Shown: one piece after another, positions 9,201 to 16,710 of the stretch
Layout: each line of letters opens with the position of its first letter
Position numbering within the stretch: the first letter of the stretch is position 1
Source of the DNA: Saccharopolyspora galaxeae
GTDB taxonomy: Bacteria; Actinomycetota; Actinomycetes; Mycobacteriales; Pseudonocardiaceae
Assembly (NCBI RefSeq): GCF_016526145.1
Contig: NZ_JADDUE010000002.1
Span: 575,121 to 639,120 of the forward strand
Direction: 5' to 3'
DNA length: 64,000 nucleotides
Notes under the pieces: generated by a model
Databases searched by the model: none
What the model saw: only the letters and a program-made list of their open reading frames with translations
What the model was told of the DNA's origin: nothing
Translations under genes and position numbers: made by a program

Positions 9201-9520
9201 TTGAACCGGGGGAAGAGGTCCTTGAAGACGCGGGCCTCGACGTGGTGCGTGCCCGGGTGACCGTTCGCGGTCGGCGGCCCTTCGTAGAACACCCACGGCT
9301 CACCGTCGGCGGTCTGCTCCAGGGCGCGGCCGAAGATCCGCTCGTCCTGCCACCAGCGGGAGATCCGGTGCTCCATCTCCGGCAGGTCGATCTTGGCGGG
9401 CAGCGCGTCGAACGGGGACGCGCCGGGCTGTGCCGCACCGGGCTGGGCTGCACCGGGCTGGGCTGCACCGGGCTGGGCTGCGCCGGAGTGGGGGGCTGCA
9501 CCGGATCGGGGCTGCGCCAT
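6296..9520 (-). CDS. ileS: Isoleucyl-tRNA synthetase (IleRS2 type)
   Basis: 1074 residues. ATG at 9520 has AGGAG 5 bases upstream; upstream extensions of the frame run into the T-box. The enzyme charges tRNA-Ile. The Rossmann core carries the KMSKS loop as KMSKH. The HIGH position reads G90-T91-H92-H93 after PPTANGHP, a GXHH variant rather than HXGH. Editing (CP1) and anticodon-binding domains follow in the usual order. The first 35 residues are a non-conserved tail with four AAQPG-type repeats encoded by 15-bp units. The large size and motifs fit the eukaryote-like IleRS2 class typical of actinobacteria, which is generally less sensitive to mupirocin. Confidence 0.95.
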   Translation of the reverse strand: MAQPRSGAAPHSGAAQPGAAQPGAAQPGAAQPGASPFDALPAKIDLPEMEHRISRWWQDERIFGRALEQTADGEPWVFYEGPPTANGHPGTHHVEARVFKDLFPRFKTMKGHSVPRRAGWDCHGLPVELAVEKELGLSGKPDIEKYGVAEFNARCRESVQRYVGEFEAVTERMGYWIDLEHPYRTMSPEYVDSVWWALQRIFRNGHLFQDYRVAPYCPRCGTTLSDHELAQGYETVTDPSIYVRFPLRDELAGYAGAELLVWTTTPWTLVSNTAVAVHPEATYAVVRSEQGTFVVAESLIEAVFGEQAPEKLATMPGSELVGLHYRRPFELVDIPGAHFVVPADYVTMDDGTGLVHQAPAFGADDLAVCKANGLPVVNPIEPDGHFAGSIELVGGKFFKDADPLLTEDLKQRGLLFHAMQYEHSYPHCWRCHTPLMYYAQLAWYIRTTAMRDALKRENDATNWYPEHVKHGRYGDWLDNNVDWALSRTRYWGTPLPIWRCAAEHVTVPGSRAELGELAGSDLSELDPHRPYIDEITFPCPDCGGTAERVPEVIDAWFDSGSMPFAQLGYPHVPGSVERFERSYPADYICEAIDQTRGWFYTLMAIGTLVFDRSSYRNVVCLGHILAEDGRKMSKHLGNILEPLPLMDRHGADTVRWFMACSGSPWSPRRIGHGPLEEITRKILMTYWNVASFFTLYASHAEWSPSSASPPPERPIMDRWALAEVHALAQETDRRLEEYDTAGAGRLLMDFIDDLSNWYVRRSRQRFWAADQNALVTLYECLDVVTRLLAPVVPFITEEVWQRVVRLGDPDAPESVHLAAWPQPGPTDPVLSEQMHSARALVEAGRAARKASDVRIRQPLERALIGLPEGTELPPELLDDVAAELNIKSLQPLSSAGDVVDVSVKPNFRALGKRFGKQTQQVANAINAADPREIADGVRNAGQAAITFDGEPLVLSPDEVALTEVPRTGWTVESQRGTTIALDTEISEELAAEGVARDAVRVVQQARRDAGLDVSDRIALTISGPAETLASVRAFRDSLATETLADSVQFTDAELDGFAGTVGAGEKIEVAVAKV
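9427..9486 (-). repeat. 15-bp tandem repeat in the ileS N-terminus
   Basis: Four consecutive 15-base units (9427-9441, 9442-9456, 9457-9471, 9472-9486), the middle two identical, encode repeats of Ala-Ala-Gln-Pro-Gly before the catalytic core. The number of units could vary between strains. Two other places in the window show 15-base units (21663-21707 and 35654-35743). Confidence 0.85.
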
Positions 9521-9525
9521 CGGGG

Positions 9526-9775
9526 CTCCTCGGGCTGGTTCGCTTCGCTCGCACGGGCAGCTGATCGCTGCCCACGCGGGGACGAAGTCGCGAACGACCC
9601 GCGGTACCACCCCGCTTGTGCCCGCGGCGCGGGCACCTCTCCTTCGTGCCGGCTGTGACGGGCGGCTCCCGTCCGGTTCTACTGAGGGCCGCTGCTGCTC
9701 CGGCTGCTGCCGGGGCCGCCGCGACGCCCGTTCTTCCGGAGGCTCCCCGGTGATGGCCGGATCAACGCCTGCTGC
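9526..9775 (-). promoter_or_regulatory. T-box leader of ileS (actinobacterial, translational type)
   Basis: The minus strand carries the T-box bulge sequence TGGTACCGCGG (9599-9609) in a G-rich helix, and farther upstream a very short Stem I closed by AGGC/GCCT that holds the candidate specifier ATC (9760-9762, isoleucine) next to a CGGCCATCACCGG hairpin. AGTAGAACCGGACGGG between them is typical of T-box linker structures. A -10 TATAGT (9781-9786, minus) would start transcription right at Stem I. No U-tract terminator is seen and the AGGAG of ileS (9526-9530) is close, so control is probably at translation: uncharged tRNA-Ile frees the ribosome site. Confidence 0.9.
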
Positions 9776-9827
9776 CTCCGACTATAGCCAACCGCGCATC
9801 CCGGTCTCACAGCGCACCCGCCGCAGG

Positions 9828-11075
9828 TCACAACGCCCCCGGCAGCACCAGCAGCCCCCAGGCGAACAGCGGGCCGACCGCGACGACGGCGCCGGTGTAG
9901 CCGAGCAGCTGCCGGTAGATCATCGTCCGGTCCGAGCCGCGGGCGTTGCTCAGCACGAGCGCGCCGTTGCTGGAGAACGGGGAGGTGTCGACGATCGTCG
10001 CGGACACGGCCAGCGCGGCCACCAGGCCGGCGGCGCTGAGATCGCTGGAGAGCAGCAGCGGAACGGCGATCGGGATGATCGCCGTGAGGATCGCGGTCGA
10101 GGACGCGAACGCGGAGACCACCGCGACGACGACGCACAGCAGCAACGCGACCAGCAGCGGGCTGCCCAGCTGCGAGGCACCGTGCGAGATCGCGTCGATG
10201 GTGCCCGCCTCCTCCAGGATCCCCACGTAGGTGATCATGCCGCCGATCAGCACGATCGTGGACCAGCTGACTCCCTCGATCGCCTTGGACTGCCGGTTGA
10301 GATCGACCAGCGCCAGCAGCGCACCGGCGCCCAGCGCGAGGAACCCGATCTCCAGCCGGAACACCAGCGCCACGCCGACCAGCACGACCAACATCGCCAG
10401 CGTCAGCACCTGCCGCCAGTCGACCCCCGCGGACGCGTCGTCGTCCGCTTCCTGCTCCACCGCGGCCGCGGGATCGGCGCGCCGGTGCCCGCGCAGCACC
10501 ACGAAGCTCACCGCTGCGATCAGCACGTTGAACGCGAGGCTGGCCAGGAACAGCGCGTGCGGCGCGAGTTGCAGCGGCGTCTGCTCGATCATGCCGAGCA
10601 CGATCGCGCCGGAGACCGCGATCGGGGAGAACGACCCCGCGTGCGCGCCCGCCACCAGCACGGCGCCGATGAGCAGCTGGCTCATGCCGTGGCGTTGCGC
10701 GAACTTCAACCCCACGGGCGCCAGCAGCGCGATCGCCGCGGTGGGGAAGGTGCCGAGCGCCGAGAGCAGCCCGCACACCGCGAACAGCACCCACGGGATC
10801 AGCGCCACCTTGCCGCGCACGAGCTTCACCCCGCCCCGCACGAGCAGGTCGACGGTGCCGTTGCGCTGCGCCACCGCGAACAGGTAGGTGACGCCGAGGA
10901 TCGTGACGAACAGCGAAGCCGGGAAGCTTTCGAGGATTTCGTCCTCGGACAGGTGCAGCGACGCGGTGCCGACGAAGAACGCGCCGACGAACGCGAGAAT
11001 GCCGATGTTGATGGGGAACAACGTCGCGACCACGAACATGACCGCGAGCGCTAGAAGCGGAAGGCTCTCAGACAT
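9828..11075 (-). CDS. MatC-like di/tricarboxylate carrier
   Basis: 415 residues, almost entirely hydrophobic, with about 11 membrane segments in two halves joined by a charged loop (about residues 200-220, EQEADDDASAG). The N-terminus matches the MatC dicarboxylate-carrier family in the ArsB/NhaD (ion transporter) superfamily, as does the C-terminal segment with SPFSSNGALVLSNA. These carriers import small organic acids. It is the last gene of a unit with the flavoprotein and PrpF homologue, so its likely cargo is the acid they process. It follows the flavoprotein stop after 66 bases. Confidence 0.8.
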   Translation of the reverse strand: MSESLPLLALAVMFVVATLFPINIGILAFVGAFFVGTASLHLSEDEILESFPASLFVTILGVTYLFAVAQRNGTVDLLVRGGVKLVRGKVALIPWVLFAVCGLLSALGTFPTAAIALLAPVGLKFAQRHGMSQLLIGAVLVAGAHAGSFSPIAVSGAIVLGMIEQTPLQLAPHALFLASLAFNVLIAAVSFVVLRGHRRADPAAAVEQEADDDASAGVDWRQVLTLAMLVVLVGVALVFRLEIGFLALGAGALLALVDLNRQSKAIEGVSWSTIVLIGGMITYVGILEEAGTIDAISHGASQLGSPLLVALLLCVVVAVVSAFASSTAILTAIIPIAVPLLLSSDLSAAGLVAALAVSATIVDTSPFSSNGALVLSNARGSDRTMIYRQLLGYTGAVVAVGPLFAWGLLVLPGAL

Positions 11076-11141
11076 CGTTGTCCTAGCTCGAATCTCTGTT
11101 GTGCGGAACCGACGGAGCGCGGGCTGGTGCGCCGGTGGTGC

Positions 11142-12611
11142 TCAGGCCAGTGCGCCTGCGCGGCGCCCGAACACCGCGCCCGAGGTCAGTCCGGTTCCGC
11201 CGGGGTAGTTGCCGCTGAACAGGCCACCGAGCATTTCCCCGCAGACGAGCAGGCCCGGCAGCTGCGCACCTTCGTCGTCGAGCACCCGCCCGCTGGTGTC
11301 CGCGCGCAATCCGCCGAAGGTGAAGGTGATCCCGCAGGTCACCGGGAACCCGTAGTACGGCGGGGTTTCCAGCGGGATCGCCCAGTTCGACTTCGGCGGG
11401 CGCACGCGGGCGGCGCGCCCGTCCAGCGCCGCGATGTCCAGCGCCGCGCTGCGGTCGATCGAGGCGTTGAACTCGGTCACGGTGCGGTTCAGCGAGGCCG
11501 GATCCACGCCCGTGCCCGCGGCCAGTTCTTCCAGCGTGTCCGCCACGACGACGGAAGCGCCGGGCAGGTCGTACTCCTCGGCGCGCAGCCGCGGCCGGGT
11601 GCTCGCGTCGAACAGCTGGAACGCGACGCCGCCGGGCTGCGCCAGGATTTCGGCGCCGTACTTGGCGTAGGTGAGGTTGCGGAAGTCGGCGCCTTCGTCG
11701 AGGAACCGCTCGCCGCGCGAGTTGACCACGATGCCGAGCGGATAGCCGCCGCGGGTGAGCTGGTTGGTGACCGCGCGGTTGCCTTCGTTGTCCGGGTACC
11801 AGGCGTCCCACGCGACGCTGTGGCAGCTGTTCCAGTCGCCGTGGGTAGCCGCGCCGGCCTCGATCGCCGCGGTCAGCATGTCACCGGTGTTGTGCGGGGT
11901 GCCGCGGACCTTGGCCCTGCGCCAGCTCTCGCCGAGGTGCCGCGCGCGGAGTCCGGCGTCGGCCTCGAAGCCACCGGCCGCGAGCACCACGGAATCCGCT
12001 TGCAGCACGCCGGATCCGCCCGTCGCATCCGTCCACTTGAGACCTTCGATCGCCCCGGCGCGCAGCACGAGTCGCTGCGCGCGAACGCCGTAGCGGATCT
12101 CGACCCCGGCCCGCTCGGCGGCTGCGGTGTGCTGCTCGATCAGCCCGGTCCCGCCGCCGGTGGAGCCGACCGCCAGGCCGCCCCAGAACACCTGCCGCCC
12201 CTGCTCGTCCGGGTACGCCTGCCGCTCGTACATCAGCCGGAAGCGCAATCCCTTGCCGTGCAGCCAGCGCAGCGCGTCCTGGCTGTCGCCGACCAGGACC
12301 CCGGTCAGCGCCGGATCGTTGTGCCCGCCGGTCACCTTCGCCATGTCGGCGGTGAAATCCCGCGCGGTGTAGGGGTTCAGGACGGACGCGGTGTGCCGGT
12401 CGTCGCCGTCGAGCAGATCGGCGAGCTCGTCGAGGCCGTGGTGCGCGATGCGGAACGCGCCCGCGGTGTAGTAGCTGTTCCCGCCGGCCTCTGCGGGTGT
12501 TCCCTTCTCCAGCAGCAGGACCCGCCTGCCGCGTTCGGCCGCGGCGTGCGCGGCGCTGAAGCCGGCGTTGCCGCCGCCGACCACGACGACGTCGAACTTC
12601 TCGGTCTGCAT
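11142..12611 (-). CDS. FAD-dependent tricarballylate dehydrogenase-like oxidoreductase
   Basis: 489 residues of the fumarate reductase/succinate dehydrogenase flavoprotein family. The N-terminal FAD motif is FDVVVVGGGNAGFSAAHAA with the acidic end LLLEK, and the C-terminus restores the FAD site with CGEMLGGLFSGNYPGGTGLT. It matches TcuA-type soluble enzymes that oxidise tricarballylate to cis-aconitate, in length and in the motif GGNSYYTAGAFR. No TcuB partner is found nearby. GGGAG lies 6 bases before the ATG. Between a PrpF homologue and a MatC-type carrier, it probably oxidises or reduces a di- or tricarboxylate; the exact substrate is unknown. Confidence 0.8.
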   Translation of the reverse strand: MQTEKFDVVVVGGGNAGFSAAHAAAERGRRVLLLEKGTPAEAGGNSYYTAGAFRIAHHGLDELADLLDGDDRHTASVLNPYTARDFTADMAKVTGGHNDPALTGVLVGDSQDALRWLHGKGLRFRLMYERQAYPDEQGRQVFWGGLAVGSTGGGTGLIEQHTAAAERAGVEIRYGVRAQRLVLRAGAIEGLKWTDATGGSGVLQADSVVLAAGGFEADAGLRARHLGESWRRAKVRGTPHNTGDMLTAAIEAGAATHGDWNSCHSVAWDAWYPDNEGNRAVTNQLTRGGYPLGIVVNSRGERFLDEGADFRNLTYAKYGAEILAQPGGVAFQLFDASTRPRLRAEEYDLPGASVVVADTLEELAAGTGVDPASLNRTVTEFNASIDRSAALDIAALDGRAARVRPPKSNWAIPLETPPYYGFPVTCGITFTFGGLRADTSGRVLDDEGAQLPGLLVCGEMLGGLFSGNYPGGTGLTSGAVFGRRAGALA

Positions 12612-12625
12612 CGTTGCTCCCAGGG

Positions 12626-13690
12626 TCAGTGGCGGGTTGCGGTCGTCTCCGGCACCCGGATCTCGGCGTCGCAGAGGATTCGGGCCGCGCGCCGGACGGT
12701 GACTCGGCGCGGCGGTCCGTCGTGGAAATCGGCGCAGTCGACCGCCACGGCACCGGCGGGCGTGCCGATGCGCAGCCGTGCGGCCCCTGGAGCGTCCGAG
12801 CGCGCGGCGACGACCGTCCCGTCCAGCGAGTTCGCCACGGCCACCCCGACCGCCGAGGTCAGGCCGATCGCGGGGTGCGGAGAGTTCATCGACAACATGC
12901 GCACCGAGACGTCGGCGCCGTGCTCCGGCCCGCCGACGACGCCGACCTTGGGGATCGCGTCACCGCCGGGCAGGCCCATCCGTTCCCCGGCGGCCCGGCG
13001 GATCCGGCGCAACTGCTCGGTGCGCTCGCGCGTGATCGGCTCCTGCCCGGTCAGCCCGAGCGAAACCGCGTCCACGAGCACCATCGGCGCACCCGCGTCG
13101 ATCATGCTCACCCGCACCGGCGTTCCGTCGACGGACAGGTCGTCCACCGCGCGACCGGTGGGCAGCGTGCTGCCCGTGGTCCCGCCCGCTGGATCGACGA
13201 AGGCCAGCCCGACGCCGACGCCGCCCGCCCGGGTGCCCGGCACGGTCTCGGTGCCGAACTCGTGCACCCGGCCGCCGCCGGTGTCCACATCGGCCTCCAG
13301 CACGGCACCGGTGTTGACGTTGCGCAGCACCACCCGGGTCGTGTCCCCGGTGGGCGCGACGAGACCGCGGGCGAGCGCCCACAACGCGATCGCGGTGGCG
13401 CAATTTCCGCAGTTGCTGCCCCATTCGACGCCGGCGACACCGATCCCGACCTGCCCGAAGAGGTATTCGACGTCGACGCCCGCGCCGGGCCGCACGAACG
13501 CGGCCTTCGAGGTGGTCGGGGTGGCACCGCCGACACCGTCCACGTGCGCCGGATCGCCGGCGTCGTAGGCGTCGACCAGCAGCCGGTCCAGATTCGGCCG
13601 GTCCAGCTCCATCCGGTTGCGCAACGCGGTGGCGTCGAACAGCCAGCACTTGCTGGTGCCGCCCCGCACCAGGCTCGCCGGTACCCGCAC
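12626..13690 (-). CDS. PrpF family isomerase (aconitate/methylaconitate type)
   Basis: 354 residues from the GTG at 13690, which has GGGGAG 5 bases upstream; the frame extends to 13771 without a ribosome site. PrpF proteins have the diaminopimelate epimerase fold and move double bonds in substrates such as 2-methylaconitate. The conserved start RGGTSK and the motif GSNCGNCATAIALWA are present. Next to a tricarballylate-dehydrogenase homologue, a role in interconverting aconitate-type isomers is plausible. It is the first gene of the unit transcribed away from the LysR gene. Confidence 0.82.
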   Translation of the reverse strand: MRVPASLVRGGTSKCWLFDATALRNRMELDRPNLDRLLVDAYDAGDPAHVDGVGGATPTTSKAAFVRPGAGVDVEYLFGQVGIGVAGVEWGSNCGNCATAIALWALARGLVAPTGDTTRVVLRNVNTGAVLEADVDTGGGRVHEFGTETVPGTRAGGVGVGLAFVDPAGGTTGSTLPTGRAVDDLSVDGTPVRVSMIDAGAPMVLVDAVSLGLTGQEPITRERTEQLRRIRRAAGERMGLPGGDAIPKVGVVGGPEHGADVSVRMLSMNSPHPAIGLTSAVGVAVANSLDGTVVAARSDAPGAARLRIGTPAGAVAVDCADFHDGPPRRVTVRRAARILCDAEIRVPETTATRH

Positions 13691-13790
13691 GGTGGCTCCC
13701 CTTCCTGCCGCAGCGGCGCCGATCGCCGCGCTCGAGTGCCGACGACTTTGACAACGGCGAGCTGTTACCACAATGTCCCGTCGCTTACCC

Positions 13791-13813
13791 TGACTTAAGC
13801 GACACTAAAGTCA
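13791..13813 (+). promoter_or_regulatory. LysR-type operator between prpF-like and lysR genes
   Basis: TGACTTAAG and CTAAAGTCA form an inverted repeat with one mismatch around a 5-base spacer, ending just before the AGGAGG of the LysR gene. The arms fit the T-N11-A logic of LysR boxes. The position suits autoregulation of the lysR gene and control of the divergent transporter/oxidoreductase/isomerase unit. Confidence 0.6.
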
Positions 13814-13825
13814 GGAGGAGAGATC

Positions 13826-14776
13826 ATGGACGTGCGCCGCATGTTGCTGCTGACCGAAGCGGCCGATCGCGGCTCGATCAGCGCGGCCGCGGACGCGCTC
13901 GCGATCACCCCGTCGGCCGCCTCGCAGCAGCTCTCGCGGCTGGAGGCGGAGTCCGGCCAGCCGCTGGTGGAACGGTTGCCGCGCGGGGTGCGGCTCACCG
14001 GCGCGGGCGAGGCGATGGCCGCGCGCGGGCGCCGCATCCGCAGCGAACTGCGCGGCGCGCAGGCCGACCTGGATTCGTTCGCGCGGTTGACCGAAGGTTC
14101 GCTGCGGATGGGTTCGTTCCCCACCGCCAGCTCCTCGCTGCTGCCGCTGGCGCTGACCCGCTTCTCCCGCAAGCACCCGGGCGTGCGGGTCACCGTGCGC
14201 TCGTCGCTGCTGGCCGGACTGCAGGAGTTCCTGCACGCGGGAGAGGTGGAGCTGGCGATCCTGTGGGACTACGAGTGGAACCGCGTCGAGGACGAGGCGC
14301 TGCGGGTCACGCACCTGCTGGACGATCCGATGGTGCTGGTGGTGCCCGCGAACTCGGAGCTGCTGGAGCGCTCCGGCGTGGACCTGGCCGAGCTGGCCGA
14401 CCAGAAGTGGATCACGCGGACGGAGAACCCGGTCGCCGAGGTGCTGCACCGCAGCTGCCGGCTGGCGGGCTTCGAACCGGACATCTCCTACGAGTCGCAC
14501 GACTACCACGAAGCGCAGGCGATGGTGGCCGCCGGACTCGGCATCGCCATCGCGCCGCGGCTCGCGCTGACCAACCGCCGCCACGACGTGCGGCTGATCG
14601 CGTTCGAATCCCGGGGACGACCGGCGCCGGCCCGGCGGATCCTGCTGGCCCGGCCGGTGAACCGGACTCCGACGCCCGCCACCGAGGTCATGATCGAGAC
14701 GTTGCGCGCGGTGGCGCCGAAGTTCGCCGCCACCAACCTGCACCTGGCGCAGCTGGGAACCGTCCGCGCGCGTTGA
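13826..14776 (+). CDS. LysR family transcriptional regulator
   Basis: 316 residues, ATG after AGGAGGAG. The winged helix-turn-helix is at the N-terminus (SISAAADALAITPSAASQQL), followed by the linker helix and a two-lobed co-inducer domain. It is divergent from the prpF/tcuA/matC-like unit with a palindromic box between them, the classic layout of a LysR activator and its targets, as TcuR is for tricarballylate genes in Salmonella. The ligand is presumably the acid handled by that unit. Only 5 bases separate its stop from the convergent quinone oxidoreductase. Confidence 0.88.
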   Translation: MDVRRMLLLTEAADRGSISAAADALAITPSAASQQLSRLEAESGQPLVERLPRGVRLTGAGEAMAARGRRIRSELRGAQADLDSFARLTEGSLRMGSFPTASSSLLPLALTRFSRKHPGVRVTVRSSLLAGLQEFLHAGEVELAILWDYEWNRVEDEALRVTHLLDDPMVLVVPANSELLERSGVDLAELADQKWITRTENPVAEVLHRSCRLAGFEPDISYESHDYHEAQAMVAAGLGIAIAPRLALTNRRHDVRLIAFESRGRPAPARRILLARPVNRTPTPATEVMIETLRAVAPKFAATNLHLAQLGTVRAR

Positions 14777-14781
14777 GTCGG

Positions 14782-15741
14782 TCAGGGCCGCAGCAGCACT
14801 TTCCCGGCCGCTCGGCGCTGATCGAGTTCCCGAAGCGCGTGCGCGGCGTCCTGGAACGGGTGGGTGGAACCGACCAGCGTGCGCAACCCGCCGGATTCCA
14901 CGTGCGGCAACAGCTCCTGCCACTGCTGCCGCGGATATTCCGGTCGGGAACCGCAGAACGCGCCCCAGCCGACGCCCACGACGTCGAGGTTGTTCAGCAG
15001 CAGGCGGTTCACCTTCACCGTGGGGATCTCGCCCGCGGTGAAGCCGATGACCAGCAGCCGTCCCTCGTCGCGCAGGGTGCGCAGCGAGTCGGTGAACCGG
15101 TCGCCGCCCACCGGGTCGACCACCAGGTCCACGCCGCGCTTGCCGACCAGTTCCGCCACCGCGTCGCGGAATCCTTCGGCGAGCACCACGTGCTGCGCGC
15201 CCGCGGAACGCGCAGCCTCCACTTTGGACTCCTGGGAGACCACGGCGATCACCCGCGCGCCCAGCACGCTCGCCAGCTGCACCGCGGCCGTGCCCACGCC
15301 ACCGGAAGCCCCGTGCACCAGCACGGTCTCACCGGCGCGCAACCGGCCGCGGCGGGCGAGCGCGAAGTGCACCGTCAGGTAGTTCATCGGCATCCCGGCC
15401 GCGGCGTCGAACGGCACCTGCTCCGGCAGCGGGAACACGCGCTCGGCGTCGACCGCGGCCAGCTCCGCGAAACCGCCGATGCCGGGGAAGGCGGCGACCC
15501 GCTGGCCCTGCTCGAAGCCCTCGGCCGCTTCGCGCACCACACCTGCGACTTCCGAGCCCGGCACGAACGGCGGGTCCGGTTTGATCTGGTACTCGCCGCG
15601 GGTCATCAGCACGTCCGGGAAGGTCACCCCGGCCGCGCGCACCTCGATCAGCACCTGGCCCGGACCTGGCGCCGGGTCTTCGGCGTCGGCGACCCGCACC
15701 GAATCGGGGCCGGTCAGCTCGGTGATCTGCACCGCTCGCAT
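14782..15741 (-). CDS. NADPH:quinone oxidoreductase-like zinc-free MDR protein
   Basis: 319 residues of the medium-chain dehydrogenase/reductase family. The Rossmann NADP-binding segment is VLVHGASGGVGTAAVQLA, preceded by the GroES-like catalytic domain. The cysteines that bind zinc in alcohol dehydrogenases are absent, which places it with quinone oxidoreductases or enoyl reductases. GGAGGAA precedes the ATG. It lies 80 bases after the TetR gene in the same direction and may share its transcript. The substrate cannot be told from the sequence. Confidence 0.82.
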   Translation of the reverse strand: MRAVQITELTGPDSVRVADAEDPAPGPGQVLIEVRAAGVTFPDVLMTRGEYQIKPDPPFVPGSEVAGVVREAAEGFEQGQRVAAFPGIGGFAELAAVDAERVFPLPEQVPFDAAAGMPMNYLTVHFALARRGRLRAGETVLVHGASGGVGTAAVQLASVLGARVIAVVSQESKVEAARSAGAQHVVLAEGFRDAVAELVGKRGVDLVVDPVGGDRFTDSLRTLRDEGRLLVIGFTAGEIPTVKVNRLLLNNLDVVGVGWGAFCGSRPEYPRQQWQELLPHVESGGLRTLVGSTHPFQDAAHALRELDQRRAAGKVLLRP

Positions 15742-15821
15742 GTCGTTCCTCCCTGCACGTCGGCGTTCGCCGTCCGCAGCCGATCATCCGCGCGATCAGC
15801 CGTAAACCGGTTCGCGGTTCG

Positions 15822-16496
15822 TCAGCCCGCCGGTCGCAGCAGGTGCGGGTAGTCATCCCGGTGCTGCGTGCGCACGATCGCGCCCAGCAGCAACGCGGTC
15901 TGCTTGACGACGTACTCCTCGAAATCCATCGTTTGCCCGAGGTACCAGCGCTTCAACGCCCAACCGTGGGCCAGCAGCAGGAAGTCCTGCGAGACCAGTT
16001 CCACGTCCACGTCGGTGAGCAGGCCACCGGCGACGCCCGCGCGCAGCGCTTCCCGCAGCGGCTCGCTCGTCTCGATCTCCAGCCGCTTGATCTTCGCGCG
16101 GCCCTCGGTGCCGAGCGACTTGCTCTCCCGGTAGGTCAGCACCGCGGCGTGCCGATGCGCGTTGATCACCTCGCAGTAGGCGCGGAAGGCACCGGCGATC
16201 CGCTCCACCGGATCGGTCCCCGCCCGCACGGCAGGCGGCACCTGTGCCGCGAAGGCGTCCAGCACGTCGACGATCACCGCCAGCAGCAGGTCGTCCTTGC
16301 CGCCGAAGTAGCGGTAGATGAGGCCGACGCTGACTTCGGCCTCCGCGGCGAGCGCCTGCATGGACACCCCGTGGAAGCCGTCGCGCTCCATCAGCCGGGC
16401 CGCCGCGTCCAGCAGCTGCCGGTGGCGCCACTCGGAGCGCGCGGCGCGGGCGGCCTCGTTCGGATCTTGCGGTTCCGACCTGGTGGGCGTGGGCAC
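15822..16496 (-). CDS. TetR family regulator, divergent from the acyl-CoA gene cluster
   Basis: 224 residues from the GTG at 16496, preferred over the ATG at 16514 because AGGGAG lies just before it. HTH segment VSMQALAAEAEVSVGLIYRYF near residues 45-65; the C-terminal domain fits the TetR_C families seen with fatty acid or aromatic CoA pathways. It is transcribed away from the acyl-CoA dehydrogenase/SDR/ligase/hydratase cluster and is its most likely regulator. The shared region contains TGAA-N6-TTCA (16634-16647) and an inverted TCTTCAG/CTGAAGA pair (16621-16660) as possible operators. Confidence 0.82.
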   Translation of the reverse strand: MPTPTRSEPQDPNEAARAARSEWRHRQLLDAAARLMERDGFHGVSMQALAAEAEVSVGLIYRYFGGKDDLLLAVIVDVLDAFAAQVPPAVRAGTDPVERIAGAFRAYCEVINAHRHAAVLTYRESKSLGTEGRAKIKRLEIETSEPLREALRAGVAGGLLTDVDVELVSQDFLLLAHGWALKRWYLGQTMDFEEYVVKQTALLLGAIVRTQHRDDYPHLLRPAG

Positions 16497-16680
16497 GCGG
16501 TTCTCCCTGCACATCGGTGAACGCCGAGTTCATCTTCCCGGGCGCTGGTGCGCACCGGCCGGGCGGGTGTCCGGCACCGGTCGCGCCGGCGTCCTTGACA
16601 CCGCAGGCCGGATGAATCAATCTTCAGTTCCTCTGAACATGCATTCACCTTAGCTGAAGATCCGCTCACCGAGGAGGGCC

Positions 16681-16707
16681 ATGACCACCCGCGAGGACAT
16701 CGAGTAG
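16681..16707 (+). CDS. Eight-residue upstream ORF before the acyl-CoA dehydrogenase
   Basis: ATG at 16681 follows a strong GAGGAGGG site and encodes MTTREDIE before a TAG at 16705. Four bases later comes the ATG of the dehydrogenase, in the same frame, which has no good ribosome site of its own. So either a leader peptide delivers ribosomes to the gene by re-initiation, or the dehydrogenase once began here and now carries a nonsense codon. Homologous dehydrogenases begin like MDVTLTEDQ, which favours the leader reading. Confidence 0.45.
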   Translation: MTTREDIE

Positions 16708-16710
16708 CCG

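Noticed and set aside
9521-9610. A longer ileS starting at 9610
   Set aside because: The extra codons are T-box RNA (the GTG is inside the conserved T-box sequence), and a proper AGGAG precedes the ATG at 9520.
6083-9658. A 1191-codon open frame on the plus strand opposite ileS
   Set aside because: It mirrors the codon bias of ileS, has Arg/His/Gln-rich composition, no ribosome site and no recognisable domain. ileS on the other strand is certain.
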